Shown piece by piece: positions 17,514-25,820 of a stretch of 64,000 nucleotides of DNA (positions are counted from its first letter, which is position 1; every line of letters starts with the position of its first letter). Made by a program: the position numbers and the translations under genes. Below the pieces are notes generated by a model, which did not search any database, was not told the origin of the DNA, and worked only from the letters and a program-made list of their open reading frames with translations. This stretch comes from CAWUEX02 sp963921305. GTDB lineage: Bacteria; Pseudomonadota; Alphaproteobacteria; Rhodospirillales; Rhodospirillaceae. The stretch is from contig CAWUEX030000002.1 of NCBI GenBank assembly GCA_963921305.4, positions 2,728,001 through 2,792,000 on the forward strand, read 5' to 3'.

Positions 17514-18983
17514 TTACATCATCGCCCGGATTAGGAAGAACAGAGCGGCTGACATCACAGCCGAAGCGGGCACGGTAGTCACCCAAGCAGCAGCAATACC
17601 CAGCAGATGGCGGCGGCGCACGAGCTTGCGCTTCTTCGCTCCGGTTCCTTGGCGGGCGCTGGCGCGCCGTCCATGGACGACAAACTCCCGCAAAAAGCCG
17701 ACGCCGAACACGCCGCCCACCGCAACATGCGTCGAACTCACGGGTAAGCCCAAGGTCGAGGCAATGATTACGGTAATCGAGGCTGACAACGCGACGCAGA
17801 AAGCGCGCACGGGGTCGAGTTTGGTGATGTTCTCGCCAACCACGCGGATGATCTTCGGGCCATACAGCATGAGGCCGAGTGACATTCCCAGAGCGCCAAT
17901 GGCCAGAACCCAAAAGGGCAGGGTTACCGTCCCGTCGACGCCTCCGCCGTCCACTGCAGACACGATCGCGGCGACGGGGCCAACAGCATTGGCCACATCA
18001 TTCGAGCCATGCGCGAAGGATAAGAGCGCTGCCGCGCAGATGAGGGGCGCACGAAACAGGTGGCCGACCGCTCTGCGCCGGTTTTCGATCCCGTTTGTGT
18101 TTCGCAATCCGATAAACCGCATGGCTGCGTAGCCTGCGGCGAAGAATCCAATTCCAATCGCCGTAAGGGCACCGGGACCCGGCTTCCAAAGGTTCTTCAA
18201 CCCCTTCATCGCGAGGTAGACTGAAAACGCCGCCGCCATGATGCCCACCAAGAATGGAATCCATCGCACTGCCGCTTCGATTTTGTTTGCGCGGAAGATG
18301 ATCGCGTACTTAATGAACAGCAGAAACCCAGCAGCGATAAGACCACCCATCAGCGGAGAGATCACCCAACTTGCGGCGATGGTGCCCATGACCGGCCAGT
18401 CGACGGCGGCCACACCAGCAGCCGCGATGCCGCCGCCCATCACGCCTCCTACGATGGAGTGGGTGGTCGATACGGGCGCCCCCACCACCGTGGCGATGTT
18501 CACCCACAAGGCGGCGGCCAGCAGGGCCGCCATCATCGCTGCGACAAACACGGACTGATCCGCAAAGGACGCCGGGCTAACGATCCCCTTGGAAATTGTG
18601 GAGACCACTTCTCCACCGGCGACTAACGCGCCCGCAGCTTCGAACACAGCGGCGATACCCAAAGCGCCCGCCATGGTCAGCGCTTTCGACCCCACCGCCG
18701 GTCCGACGTTGTTGGCCACGTCGTTGGCACCGATGTTCATCGCCATGTACGCGCCCACAATCGCGGCGACGGCGACGACTGTGTAGCCGTCTGCGGAGCC
18801 CGATTGCCAATAGGTCAGGGCCCACACGGCCATCATGAACACCAGACCGAAGCCCGCGTTCAAATGAGCCGCACCTGTGTGCAACACGGTGCGTTCAGGT
18901 CGAACGGCGCGTTTCAAGTCGCTGCCGATGGCGGATTTTTGGGCGATTGGAGTGCCACCGGAAGTCGAATCAAGCAGAGCCAT
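17514..18983 (-). CDS. pit: Low-affinity inorganic phosphate transporter (PiT family)
   Basis: A 489-residue inner-membrane protein with around ten hydrophobic segments. It carries the two PiT signature repeats: GANDVANNVGPAVGSKALT in the N-terminal half and HGSNDVANAVGPVAAI in the C-terminal half, plus duplicated PVSTTH/PVSSTH motifs. PiT proteins move metal-phosphate with protons. The first 30 residues are a cytoplasmic extension. The gene is divergent from a Nudix hydrolase, and a Pho box lies between them; in Sinorhizobium PhoB is known to repress the Pit system, which would fit here. Confidence 0.95.
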   Translation of the reverse strand: MALLDSTSGGTPIAQKSAIGSDLKRAVRPERTVLHTGAAHLNAGFGLVFMMAVWALTYWQSGSADGYTVVAVAAIVGAYMAMNIGANDVANNVGPAVGSKALTMAGALGIAAVFEAAGALVAGGEVVSTISKGIVSPASFADQSVFVAAMMAALLAAALWVNIATVVGAPVSTTHSIVGGVMGGGIAAAGVAAVDWPVMGTIAASWVISPLMGGLIAAGFLLFIKYAIIFRANKIEAAVRWIPFLVGIMAAAFSVYLAMKGLKNLWKPGPGALTAIGIGFFAAGYAAMRFIGLRNTNGIENRRRAVGHLFRAPLICAAALLSFAHGSNDVANAVGPVAAIVSAVDGGGVDGTVTLPFWVLAIGALGMSLGLMLYGPKIIRVVGENITKLDPVRAFCVALSASITVIIASTLGLPVSSTHVAVGGVFGVGFLREFVVHGRRASARQGTGAKKRKLVRRRHLLGIAAAWVTTVPASAVMSAALFFLIRAMM

Positions 18984-19002
18984 AAATAGAGATTTGGTCC
19001 GG

Positions 19003-19040
19003 TGTCACATATCTGTCATTATTCTGTCATGGTTCTTTCA
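19003..19040 (+). promoter_or_regulatory. Pho box (PhoB binding site) with 11-bp repeat units
   Basis: CTGTCATTATTCTGTCAT (19013-19030) matches 16 of 18 positions of the PhoB consensus. The TGTCA core recurs every 11 bp at 19003, 19014 and 19025, with a weaker TTTCA at 19036. The direction favours the plus-strand Nudix gene, with a possible -10 around 19039-19044, while binding could also repress the divergent pit gene. Confidence 0.75.
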
Positions 19041-19060
19041 ATCTTCAAGTGAGGGAGGCG

Positions 19061-19090
19061 ATGCAATCCGGCCTCCTCACGGGTTTATGA
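19061..19090 (+). CDS. Nine-codon leader ORF coupled to the Nudix gene
   Basis: ATG at 19061 sits behind a strong Shine-Dalgarno (GAGGGAGG, 19051-19058) and encodes MQSGLLTGL. Its TGA overlaps the Nudix ATG (ATGA at 19087-19090), while the Nudix ATG has no convincing ribosome site of its own. GGAGGC (19054-19059) can pair with GCCTCC (19071-19076), so the ribosome site may be masked in the mRNA. Translation is inferred, not shown. Confidence 0.5.
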   Translation: MQSGLLTGL

Positions 19091-19500
19091 ACAGTCCACC
19101 GCGCCACCATCAGGCCGCCGCGCTTCCCTTCGATGCGCAGGCAGGCAAAATGCGGGTGCTGTTGATTACGTCGCTAGGGACGCGCCGGTGGATCATTCCC
19201 AAAGGCAACATCGATCCGGGCATGACGGCCCGGGAGGCGGCGGAAATGGAGGCCTTCGAGGAGGCCGGTGTGATGGGTCACGTTAGTCCGGCAAGTATCG
19301 GCTCTTTTACCTACGAAAAGGTGAGGGACGAAAAGCCTACTCTCCATCAGGTCAAGGTGTTCCCGCTTGAGGTGCGGCAAATGCTCGAACGCTATCCCGA
19401 AAGTGACAGCCGCGAACGCCAGTGGATGACACCGGAAGAGGCCGCCGAAGCCGTTGACGAGGACGAGCTCAAGAAAATTCTAACGAGCTTCCGGCCGTAA
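19087..19500 (+). CDS. Nudix hydrolase (DIPP-like)
   Basis: A 137-residue protein with RWIIPKGNIDPGMTAREAA and MEAFEEAGV forming a Nudix box. The box is relaxed: Met stands where the first conserved Glu is usual and Met replaces the Arg of REUXEEXGU, but the metal-binding Glu pair EE is kept. This form resembles the diphosphoinositol-polyphosphate/diadenosine polyphosphate hydrolase group that cleaves phosphoanhydrides. A Pho box lies 57 bp upstream, so phosphate starvation probably induces it, which fits phosphate salvage. Start 19087 is chosen because no other in-frame start fits and it overlaps the leader ORF. Confidence 0.85.
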   Translation: MNSPPRHHQAAALPFDAQAGKMRVLLITSLGTRRWIIPKGNIDPGMTAREAAEMEAFEEAGVMGHVSPASIGSFTYEKVRDEKPTLHQVKVFPLEVRQMLERYPESDSRERQWMTPEEAAEAVDEDELKKILTSFRP

Positions 19501-19530
19501 ACGCCTTCTCAAAAAGAGTGAAACGGGTGT

Positions 19531-20007
19531 TCAGTCCAGACGGGCGGCAACCGCTTCCAACTCAATCAGCACTTCGGGACGTGCGAGCGCTTTCACATAG
19601 ACCAGCGTACCGGCTTGGGTGCCACCCGGATTGTATGCCGCGCCGGCTTTGATGACCGCGCCGATGTCCCCGGGATTGACCATGTATAAGTTAGTCTTGA
19701 CCAAATCCGTCATCGACATTCCGGCATCGGCAAGCGATTGCGCCACCTTGCTATAAACGATATCCGCTTGCGTTTCTGCGTCGGGTGGTGTGTAGCCGTC
19801 GGCATCGGTCGCCGTCTGACCGCTGACGTAAACAACGCGTGATCCAGGCGGAATTTCGACGGTGCGGCGTTCGTATCCACCGGTCGGATTGCGCACAATG
19901 TTGGTTGACGCTTTTTCCTGGGCCCAGCTGCGCACGGTCGTCAGGCCTGTCACCAAAACTGATGCAGCAGTCGCCAGGGCTTTGAAAACGGAACGGCGGT
20001 TCATCAT
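19531..20007 (-). CDS. RidA/YjgF-family protein with an export signal
   Basis: The start at 20007 follows GAGGAGGAG. The first 30 residues (MMNRRSVFKALATAAS...) form a signal peptide with a twin arginine, cleaving near SWA-Q. The remaining 128 residues are a RidA domain: VVYVSGQTATDADGYTP, VAQSLADAGMSMTDLVKTNLYM and the C-terminal LARPEVLIELEAVA with the conserved Arg. Cytoplasmic RidA deaminates reactive enamines; an exported version must act on something else, so function is open. A cytoplasmic RidA is encoded at 58.3 kb. Confidence 0.88.
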   Translation of the reverse strand: MMNRRSVFKALATAASVLVTGLTTVRSWAQEKASTNIVRNPTGGYERRTVEIPPGSRVVYVSGQTATDADGYTPPDAETQADIVYSKVAQSLADAGMSMTDLVKTNLYMVNPGDIGAVIKAGAAYNPGGTQAGTLVYVKALARPEVLIELEAVAARLD

Positions 20008-20121
20008 GTCACTCTCCTCCTCACGCGGGCCAGTTGCCCAATGCGGCAAGGGTGCGAGTGTTCGCCGCGTCGAGTCAACGCTTGGTGACACGCCGCCTTC
20101 GGACCGTGATCGCGGCGCCTC

Positions 20122-21396
20122 CTACCAGCGGGTACCGACGCCCACGCGCAAACGCGTGTCTTTCTGGTCAAAACCAAGCAGGCTCTCGCTGTATCCGCTC
20201 AAATATTGAATATGCAGGTTGGGCGTGAACAGCTTCTGCACAAACGGAAACGGCGTTGTCGCGTCGATGGTCAGCGTGGCCTTTTCTTGGGCATCGCCTT
20301 TGCGCAACGAGGCCATCAGCCCCGGTCCGCTTTGCCGCCGTGCGTTGCGTTCCATGATCCGCACGGCGATTTCCGCATGACCGCGGAAGTCGTCGATCTC
20401 GGGGTTGTCCGCGGTGCTGCCCGCATAGATCCACGTCTTGGGCTTGACCGATAACTCCCACCACTCGCATTCGTCGCAGTCCACATCGTCACGGCCGAAG
20501 TCATAGACGAACTCCGGCTGGACATAGGCGTAGTTCAAGCTACGTGACGCAGGCCCGTCCCGCCCGTTCGACTCATGCAAAAAGCCCAGCCGGACATGGC
20601 GCAGGCCCAGTCCCGGCAGGATCAACCCTTCCGGATCAACCGGGTCGCCGATGTCATAGAACAGCTCCGGTTTGTAACTGGAGTCACGGAACGGTTTTGA
20701 AGCGGAGTCAAAATCCCAAAACGACAGCTGGGTGTAGGCTACGTTGAGGTTTTGCAGCCATTTCAAAGGCGATGTGTCTTTGATGTTGTGGAACAGCCGG
20801 TACTTAAAACTGATCTGGAATTTCGCTTCTTCGGGGTTCAGGCCGTAGAGAAAGAACATCGGCTCATGAATACTGAACGGCGATTGGTCGCTCGGTTCGT
20901 AGACGTCGTCGACCGCGCTTTCGATCGAGGCGATGACACCGGGGCCGTCTTCTCCGGTAACCGCCAATTGTTCATGGGGCTCCGCAGTTGCGACCTGTAA
21001 AGGAGCCTCTGCGATCTCGACCAAAACCGTGCGGCTATCCGGCAAGGTTAAATTCAGCCGGCCAACGCCGCTCCACCGTTGGGGCACCGTCAAAACGTAG
21101 CTGTGTTTGACGAAACTGTTCTGCGCCAGGGCTATGGTACCGGCATCGGAGTCTGTCTTCAGGCGCAACACTCCCTCGACATCCGTGCCGTCGCCACTCA
21201 GAGTGAATCCCAAAGTTTGGGGAACCGTTCTCTGCCGCGTGGAGGGGGCCGTATTGGTGAACATCACCTCCACGGTCACCGACGTGCCCGGCACCAGCGG
21301 ATCGCTCGGCGCGATCATGACGGTGTCGACTGAGGCCTGTGCGGTGAGGGCGATCCCACAAAACCACAAGAAAGAAAAGGCGATAAAACGTCGCAT
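20122..21396 (-). CDS. pldA: Outer-membrane phospholipase A with an N-terminal beta-sandwich extension
   Basis: The 424-residue product from ATG 21396 has a signal peptide ending TAQA-S. Residues 195-424 match OMPLA: YTQLSFWDFDSASKPFR, then YKPELF, then the active-site segment HESNGRDGPASRSLNY, which supplies the catalytic His, Ser and Asn. OMPLA is a calcium-dependent dimeric barrel that hydrolyses phospholipids in the outer leaflet. Ahead of it lie about 150 residues, including an Ig-like region (VMIAPSDPLVPGTSVTVEV), not found in E. coli PldA. It appears monocistronic. Confidence 0.9.
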   Translation of the reverse strand: MRRFIAFSFLWFCGIALTAQASVDTVMIAPSDPLVPGTSVTVEVMFTNTAPSTRQRTVPQTLGFTLSGDGTDVEGVLRLKTDSDAGTIALAQNSFVKHSYVLTVPQRWSGVGRLNLTLPDSRTVLVEIAEAPLQVATAEPHEQLAVTGEDGPGVIASIESAVDDVYEPSDQSPFSIHEPMFFLYGLNPEEAKFQISFKYRLFHNIKDTSPLKWLQNLNVAYTQLSFWDFDSASKPFRDSSYKPELFYDIGDPVDPEGLILPGLGLRHVRLGFLHESNGRDGPASRSLNYAYVQPEFVYDFGRDDVDCDECEWWELSVKPKTWIYAGSTADNPEIDDFRGHAEIAVRIMERNARRQSGPGLMASLRKGDAQEKATLTIDATTPFPFVQKLFTPNLHIQYLSGYSESLLGFDQKDTRLRVGVGTRW

Positions 21397-21589
21397 GACG
21401 GGGCTCCGCGCTTGTATCTGACGGGCGTTAGACAAAATACCCGCAGCAAACGCAAGGGTCGCCGCGTGGAGGCCCCTGGACGCCCCCGTACGCCCAAGGA
21501 CGCCCAAGGACGGTCGCGATTCACCTTGACTCGCGTCCCGTCCAGCCCGCTATGGTTTCCGCACCTTTTACCCCCTGTGGAGTATCTCT

Positions 21590-23203
21590 ATGGCCTTGCG
21601 GCGCTGGCTGATGTGTCTTGTGGTTTGCGTTCTCGGTGGTGCCGGAACCGCGGCCGCGGAAGTGGTCCTTCACCGTGGCAACCATGCCGAGCCGGACTCT
21701 CTCGATCCCCATCGCGCCGGGGGTATCTGGGAACACGCCATCATTTCAGACATGTTCACCGGTCTGACGGAAAAGGCCGCGAATGGCGATGTCATTCCTG
21801 GATCCGCGGTATCGTGGACCGTCAGCGAAGACGGCCTGGTCTATACGTTCACGCTCCGCGACGGCATGGTGTGGTCCGATGGCGTGCCCGTTACCGCGGA
21901 CGATTTTGTTTTCGCGTGGCGGCGTATCATCGATCCGGTGACGGCCGCCCGTTATGCGTCACTGCTCTTTCCGATCAAGAACGCCTACGCCATCAACACG
22001 GGCCAACTGCCGCCGGAGGAGATGGGCATCCGTGCCATCGGCCCATCGGCTGTCGAAGTCACGCTTGAAAGCCCGGCACCGTATCTGCCGGAGCTGCTTA
22101 CCCACTACGTCACCTTTCCGGTCCCGAAACATGTGGTTGAGCGCTACGGCGAGGATTGGGTGAAGGCGGGCAACATGGTGTCGAACGGGGCCTACGTGTT
22201 GGACGAGTGGATTTCCAACGCGCATGTGAAGGTGTCTAAAAACCCCCTGTTTTATGCAGCCGATCAAGTCGCCATCGATACGGTGTTTTATTACCCCGTC
22301 GATGACTCCCGCACGGCGTTAAAGATGTTCCGCGCCGGAGAAACCCACATGAACGTCGCCACGGGCGGCTTTCCTGCGGCCATGGCCCAAGAGTTGCAGG
22401 AAGAAATGCCCGGCGAGGCGCGCATCTACCCCTACCTTGGCAACGGTATTTTGCCCTTCAACATGACCAAGCCGCCGTTTGACGATGTGCGCGTGCGCAA
22501 GGCGATATCCATGCTGATCGACCGCGACATCATCGTGAACCGTATTATGGCCGTCGGCAGTGAACCTGCTTACGCCTTCGTGCCGCCGCAGACAGCGAAC
22601 CACAAGTCAGGGGCGCGGCTCGATTTCGCCGATATGACCATGGCGGAGCGGCAAGCGGAAGCGAGGCGTCTGCTCGCCGAGGCCGGATACAACGCAGATA
22701 ATCCACTGCGCTTCGAAATCACCTACCGCAGTTCCTATGACAACACCCGCCGGATGTCGGCCATCGCTGCCATGCTAAGGCAAGCCGGGGTGACCGCTGA
22801 TATCGCCCCCTTCGACACCCGCATCGCTTACAACAAGTACGACACGGGTGACTATGAGATGGGCGACGCCGGCTGGGTCGCCGACTACAACGATCCCTAC
22901 AACTTCCTATATCTGCTTCTATGCGATGCCGGGCCGATGAATTGGGCCAAGTACTGCAACCCGGACTACGATGCGCTTATCGAACAGGCCTCACGCACGC
23001 TCGACATGGATGAGCGGGCCGAACTGATGCGTCAGGCCGAACAAGTCATGCTCAACGATCACCCCATCGCACCGATCGATTTCAGCACGCACCGCAATCT
23101 GGTGTCCAAGCGAGTGCGGGGCTTTGAAGACAACGTCGCCAATCACCATCCGACGCGCTGGATGTCGTTGGCGGAGGACGATACCCGTGCCGACGCGCGG
23201 TGA
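21590..23203 (+). CDS. ABC transporter peptide-binding protein (OppA-like, SBP family 5)
   Basis: A 537-residue periplasmic binding protein, start supported by GGAG upstream. The signal peptide cleaves near AAA-E. The family 5 pattern is plain: AEPDSLDPHRAGG, FTGLTEKAANGDVIPGSA, FTLRDGMVWSDG with VTADDFVFAWRR, and VRKAISMLIDRD. The ADDFVFAWRRIIDP form points to the OppA/MppA branch that binds oligopeptides. No permease or ATPase genes are adjacent, so it is an orphan in this window. It sits 21 bp upstream of a DUF885 gene on the same strand, a likely operon. Confidence 0.92.
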   Translation: MALRRWLMCLVVCVLGGAGTAAAEVVLHRGNHAEPDSLDPHRAGGIWEHAIISDMFTGLTEKAANGDVIPGSAVSWTVSEDGLVYTFTLRDGMVWSDGVPVTADDFVFAWRRIIDPVTAARYASLLFPIKNAYAINTGQLPPEEMGIRAIGPSAVEVTLESPAPYLPELLTHYVTFPVPKHVVERYGEDWVKAGNMVSNGAYVLDEWISNAHVKVSKNPLFYAADQVAIDTVFYYPVDDSRTALKMFRAGETHMNVATGGFPAAMAQELQEEMPGEARIYPYLGNGILPFNMTKPPFDDVRVRKAISMLIDRDIIVNRIMAVGSEPAYAFVPPQTANHKSGARLDFADMTMAERQAEARRLLAEAGYNADNPLRFEITYRSSYDNTRRMSAIAAMLRQAGVTADIAPFDTRIAYNKYDTGDYEMGDAGWVADYNDPYNFLYLLLCDAGPMNWAKYCNPDYDALIEQASRTLDMDERAELMRQAEQVMLNDHPIAPIDFSTHRNLVSKRVRGFEDNVANHHPTRWMSLAEDDTRADAR

Positions 23204-23224
23204 TACCAGTGAAGGAATAGTCCC

Positions 23225-25033
23225 GTGAAAAAAGTGCTCACTCTCGCCACCGCCGCGTTTCTGCTCTCTGCCTGCGGTGACACAGAACAGGCCTCCGCGC
23301 CGGAGCCAACGCCCAGCGAGCGTTTCAACACCTTTCTGGATGAGCGCTATGATCTGTGGGTCAACCGCAGCCCGGAATGGCAGTCTTATCTGGGGATCAA
23401 GGACGACTACGGAAAATGGGATGACAACTCACCCGAGGCCCATGCTGCTGATTTGGAGTTGGCCCGCAAGACCATCGCCGATGTTCAGGCGTTCGATTAC
23501 GACGCCTTAGATGCCCAGGCGCAGATCAGCTACCAGCTGTATATCGAGGAAATGCAAAAACGGCTGGATGGTGACCGCTTTCGCTATCACAGCTATCAGG
23601 TCAATCAAATGTTCGGCGTGCAGTCTGGACTGCCCGCTTTTCTCATCAACATCCATCGCGTCACATCGGTCGAAGATGCGGAGGCGTACATTTCCCGCCT
23701 CAACGCGGTGCCACAAAAGCTCGGCGATACCATGCGCCTGATGGAAGAGGCGCAGGCCCGCGACATCCTGCCGCCCAAGTTTGTCTTCGGTCATGTGTTG
23801 CGCGATATCGACAATGTCATTTCAGGCCGCCCCTTTGACGACAGCGAGTCAGACTCAACCTTGCTTGCGGATTTCACTGACAAGGTTAAGGCACTCGATC
23901 TGAGTGCCGAGCAGGCTGCAGACCTCATCAATCGTGCATCCGACGCCCTAGTCGATGCCGTCGCGCCCGCATATGCCGACCTCCGCGCGCTTGTCGTTGC
24001 TCAGGAAGCGGCAGCCAACACGGACGACGGCGCGTGGAAGCATCCCGATGGCGAGGCCTACTATACTTACGCCCTCAAGGACCAAACCACCACGGACCTC
24101 ACCGCCAGTGAGATTCACGACTTAGGCGTGGCGGACGTCGCCCGCATTCACGATGAAATGCGGGGCATCATGGCGCAAGTCGAGTTCGAAGGGTCGTTGC
24201 AGGATTTCTTCGTCTTCATGCGCGAGGACCCGCAATTCTATTTTCCCAACACCGACGCAGGCCGCCAGGCGTATCTCGACCGGACCAACGTGCTGATCGA
24301 CGACATGGAGGCGCGTTTGCCGCAGGCCTTCGCGACCTTGCCCAAGGCCGAGCTGGATGTGAAACGGGTTGAGGCTTTCCGCGAACGTTCCGCCGGTAAA
24401 GCGTTCTATCAGTCGCCGTCTCCGGACGGGACGAGGCCCGGGCGCTACTACGTCAATCTGTACGACATGACGTCTATGCCAATCTATGAGCTGGACGCTT
24501 TGGCTTATCACGAGGCCTTGCCGGGCCATCACATGCAGATCGCCATCGCGCAAGAGCTCGAAGGTCTGCCCAAGTTCCGCCGCTTCGATGGCGCGACGGC
24601 CTATGTGGAAGGCTGGGGGCTCTATTCCGAATACCTGCCCAAAGAGATGGGCCTTTACCAAGATCCCTATGCCGACTTTGGCCGTCTTTCGATGGAGCTG
24701 TGGCGCGCCTGCCGTCTGGTCGTCGATACGGGGTTGCATGATAAGCAGTGGACCCGAGAAGAGGCGATCGACTACCTCAAGCAGAATACGCCTGCACCGG
24801 ATGCTGAGATCGTCAAGTCGATTGAGCGATACATCGTCATGCCGGCCCAGGCGACGTCGTACAAGATCGGCATGATCAAAATTCTCGAACTGCGCGCCGA
24901 GGCCGAGGCTACGTTGGGCGACGCTTTCGACATTCGCGGCTTTCATGATGTCGTTTTGCGCAACGGCGCGTTGCCGCTGACCCAACTGGAGGAGCAGGTG
25001 CGCCGCTGGGTTGCCAGCGTCCAGGCGTCCTGA
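23225..25033 (+). CDS. DUF885 lipoprotein, probable metallopeptidase
   Basis: A 602-residue protein with a lipoprotein signal (lipobox LSAC, Cys18). The DUF885 hallmark YHEALPGHHMQIAIA near residue 425 resembles a zinc-binding HExx-type helix, and AYVEGWGLYSEYL supplies a further Glu. Family members are presumed zinc peptidases, but few are characterised. Being co-oriented with and 21 bp after an OppA-like binding protein supports a role in peptide use at the inner or outer membrane. The length is normal for the family. Confidence 0.9.
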   Translation: MKKVLTLATAAFLLSACGDTEQASAPEPTPSERFNTFLDERYDLWVNRSPEWQSYLGIKDDYGKWDDNSPEAHAADLELARKTIADVQAFDYDALDAQAQISYQLYIEEMQKRLDGDRFRYHSYQVNQMFGVQSGLPAFLINIHRVTSVEDAEAYISRLNAVPQKLGDTMRLMEEAQARDILPPKFVFGHVLRDIDNVISGRPFDDSESDSTLLADFTDKVKALDLSAEQAADLINRASDALVDAVAPAYADLRALVVAQEAAANTDDGAWKHPDGEAYYTYALKDQTTTDLTASEIHDLGVADVARIHDEMRGIMAQVEFEGSLQDFFVFMREDPQFYFPNTDAGRQAYLDRTNVLIDDMEARLPQAFATLPKAELDVKRVEAFRERSAGKAFYQSPSPDGTRPGRYYVNLYDMTSMPIYELDALAYHEALPGHHMQIAIAQELEGLPKFRRFDGATAYVEGWGLYSEYLPKEMGLYQDPYADFGRLSMELWRACRLVVDTGLHDKQWTREEAIDYLKQNTPAPDAEIVKSIERYIVMPAQATSYKIGMIKILELRAEAEATLGDAFDIRGFHDVVLRNGALPLTQLEEQVRRWVASVQAS

Positions 25034-25145
25034 CGCCAACCTGTCCGGACGACTCTTCACATCTTGGTGTGACCTGGCGTTGAGAGTCGACCGCATCCTA
25101 TCACCCATGGGATAAGGAGCCTCAGTCGAGGATGAGGAGGCAACT

Positions 25146-25808
25146 ATGGTGCGTGCAGGTCTAACCCTTTGTGCTCTGTTGTTCGTGGCGGCAGCCACCC
25201 CCGCACTCGCGGTTGACCCCGAGCTTCAGGCCGCCGCCAATGCGCGGGCCGAGAGTCTGGCGTTTGATCTGCAAAACGATCCTGGCACACCGTTCATGGG
25301 GAACCCGGACGGAGACGCGGTCGTCGTTGAGTTTTTCGATTATCAATGTCCGTTCTGCAAAGCCGCTGAGCCACGCATCAAGGACCTCGTCAGGCAAGAC
25401 GGCAACATTAAGCTGGTGATCAAAGACTTCCCGATCCTGGGTCCGGTCTCCGTCGTCGCGGCCAAGGCGGCGCTCGCTTCCCAACGGCAAGGCAAGCATG
25501 CCGAATTTCACACCGCGCTGATGGAACGCAGGGGCCAGCTCACCGAAGATCGCATTTTCACGGTCGCTGAGTCTGTCGGCCTGGACGTCGATCAGCTGCG
25601 TGCCGACATGGTCGCGCCCGAAATCGCCGATCAGCTGATCGAGAATTTTAATCTGGCCCGCAAGCTGAAGATTTCCGTCGTGCCCGGCTACATCGTCGGT
25701 AGCAATGTGCTGTCCGGCCTGTCGTCTGAAACCTCGTCGGCGGCCATTGACTTCGGCGAAGAGGTCGCGGCGGAACGCGCCCGCGATGCGGCCAAATCCG
25801 GCGGCTAG
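25146..25808 (+). CDS. Secreted DsbA-family thiol oxidoreductase
   Basis: A 220-residue protein after GAGGAGG, with a signal peptide ending ALA-V. The active site is CPFC (Cys68, Cys71) in FFDYQCPFCKAAEP, and the cis-Pro loop is VVPGYIVG. The sequence belongs to the Com1/DsbA-like group in which a thioredoxin fold is interrupted by a helical domain; members form or reshuffle disulfides in the periplasm. No DsbB is nearby. The gene is convergent with the next one. Confidence 0.93.
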   Translation: MVRAGLTLCALLFVAAATPALAVDPELQAAANARAESLAFDLQNDPGTPFMGNPDGDAVVVEFFDYQCPFCKAAEPRIKDLVRQDGNIKLVIKDFPILGPVSVVAAKAALASQRQGKHAEFHTALMERRGQLTEDRIFTVAESVGLDVDQLRADMVAPEIADQLIENFNLARKLKISVVPGYIVGSNVLSGLSSETSSAAIDFGEEVAAERARDAAKSGG

Positions 25809-25820
25809 AAAGCTGTCCAG

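Noticed and set aside
24122..25198. Long minus-strand open frame opposite the DUF885 gene
   Set aside because: The plus strand encodes a convincing DUF885 lipoprotein; the antisense product is Arg-rich and featureless.
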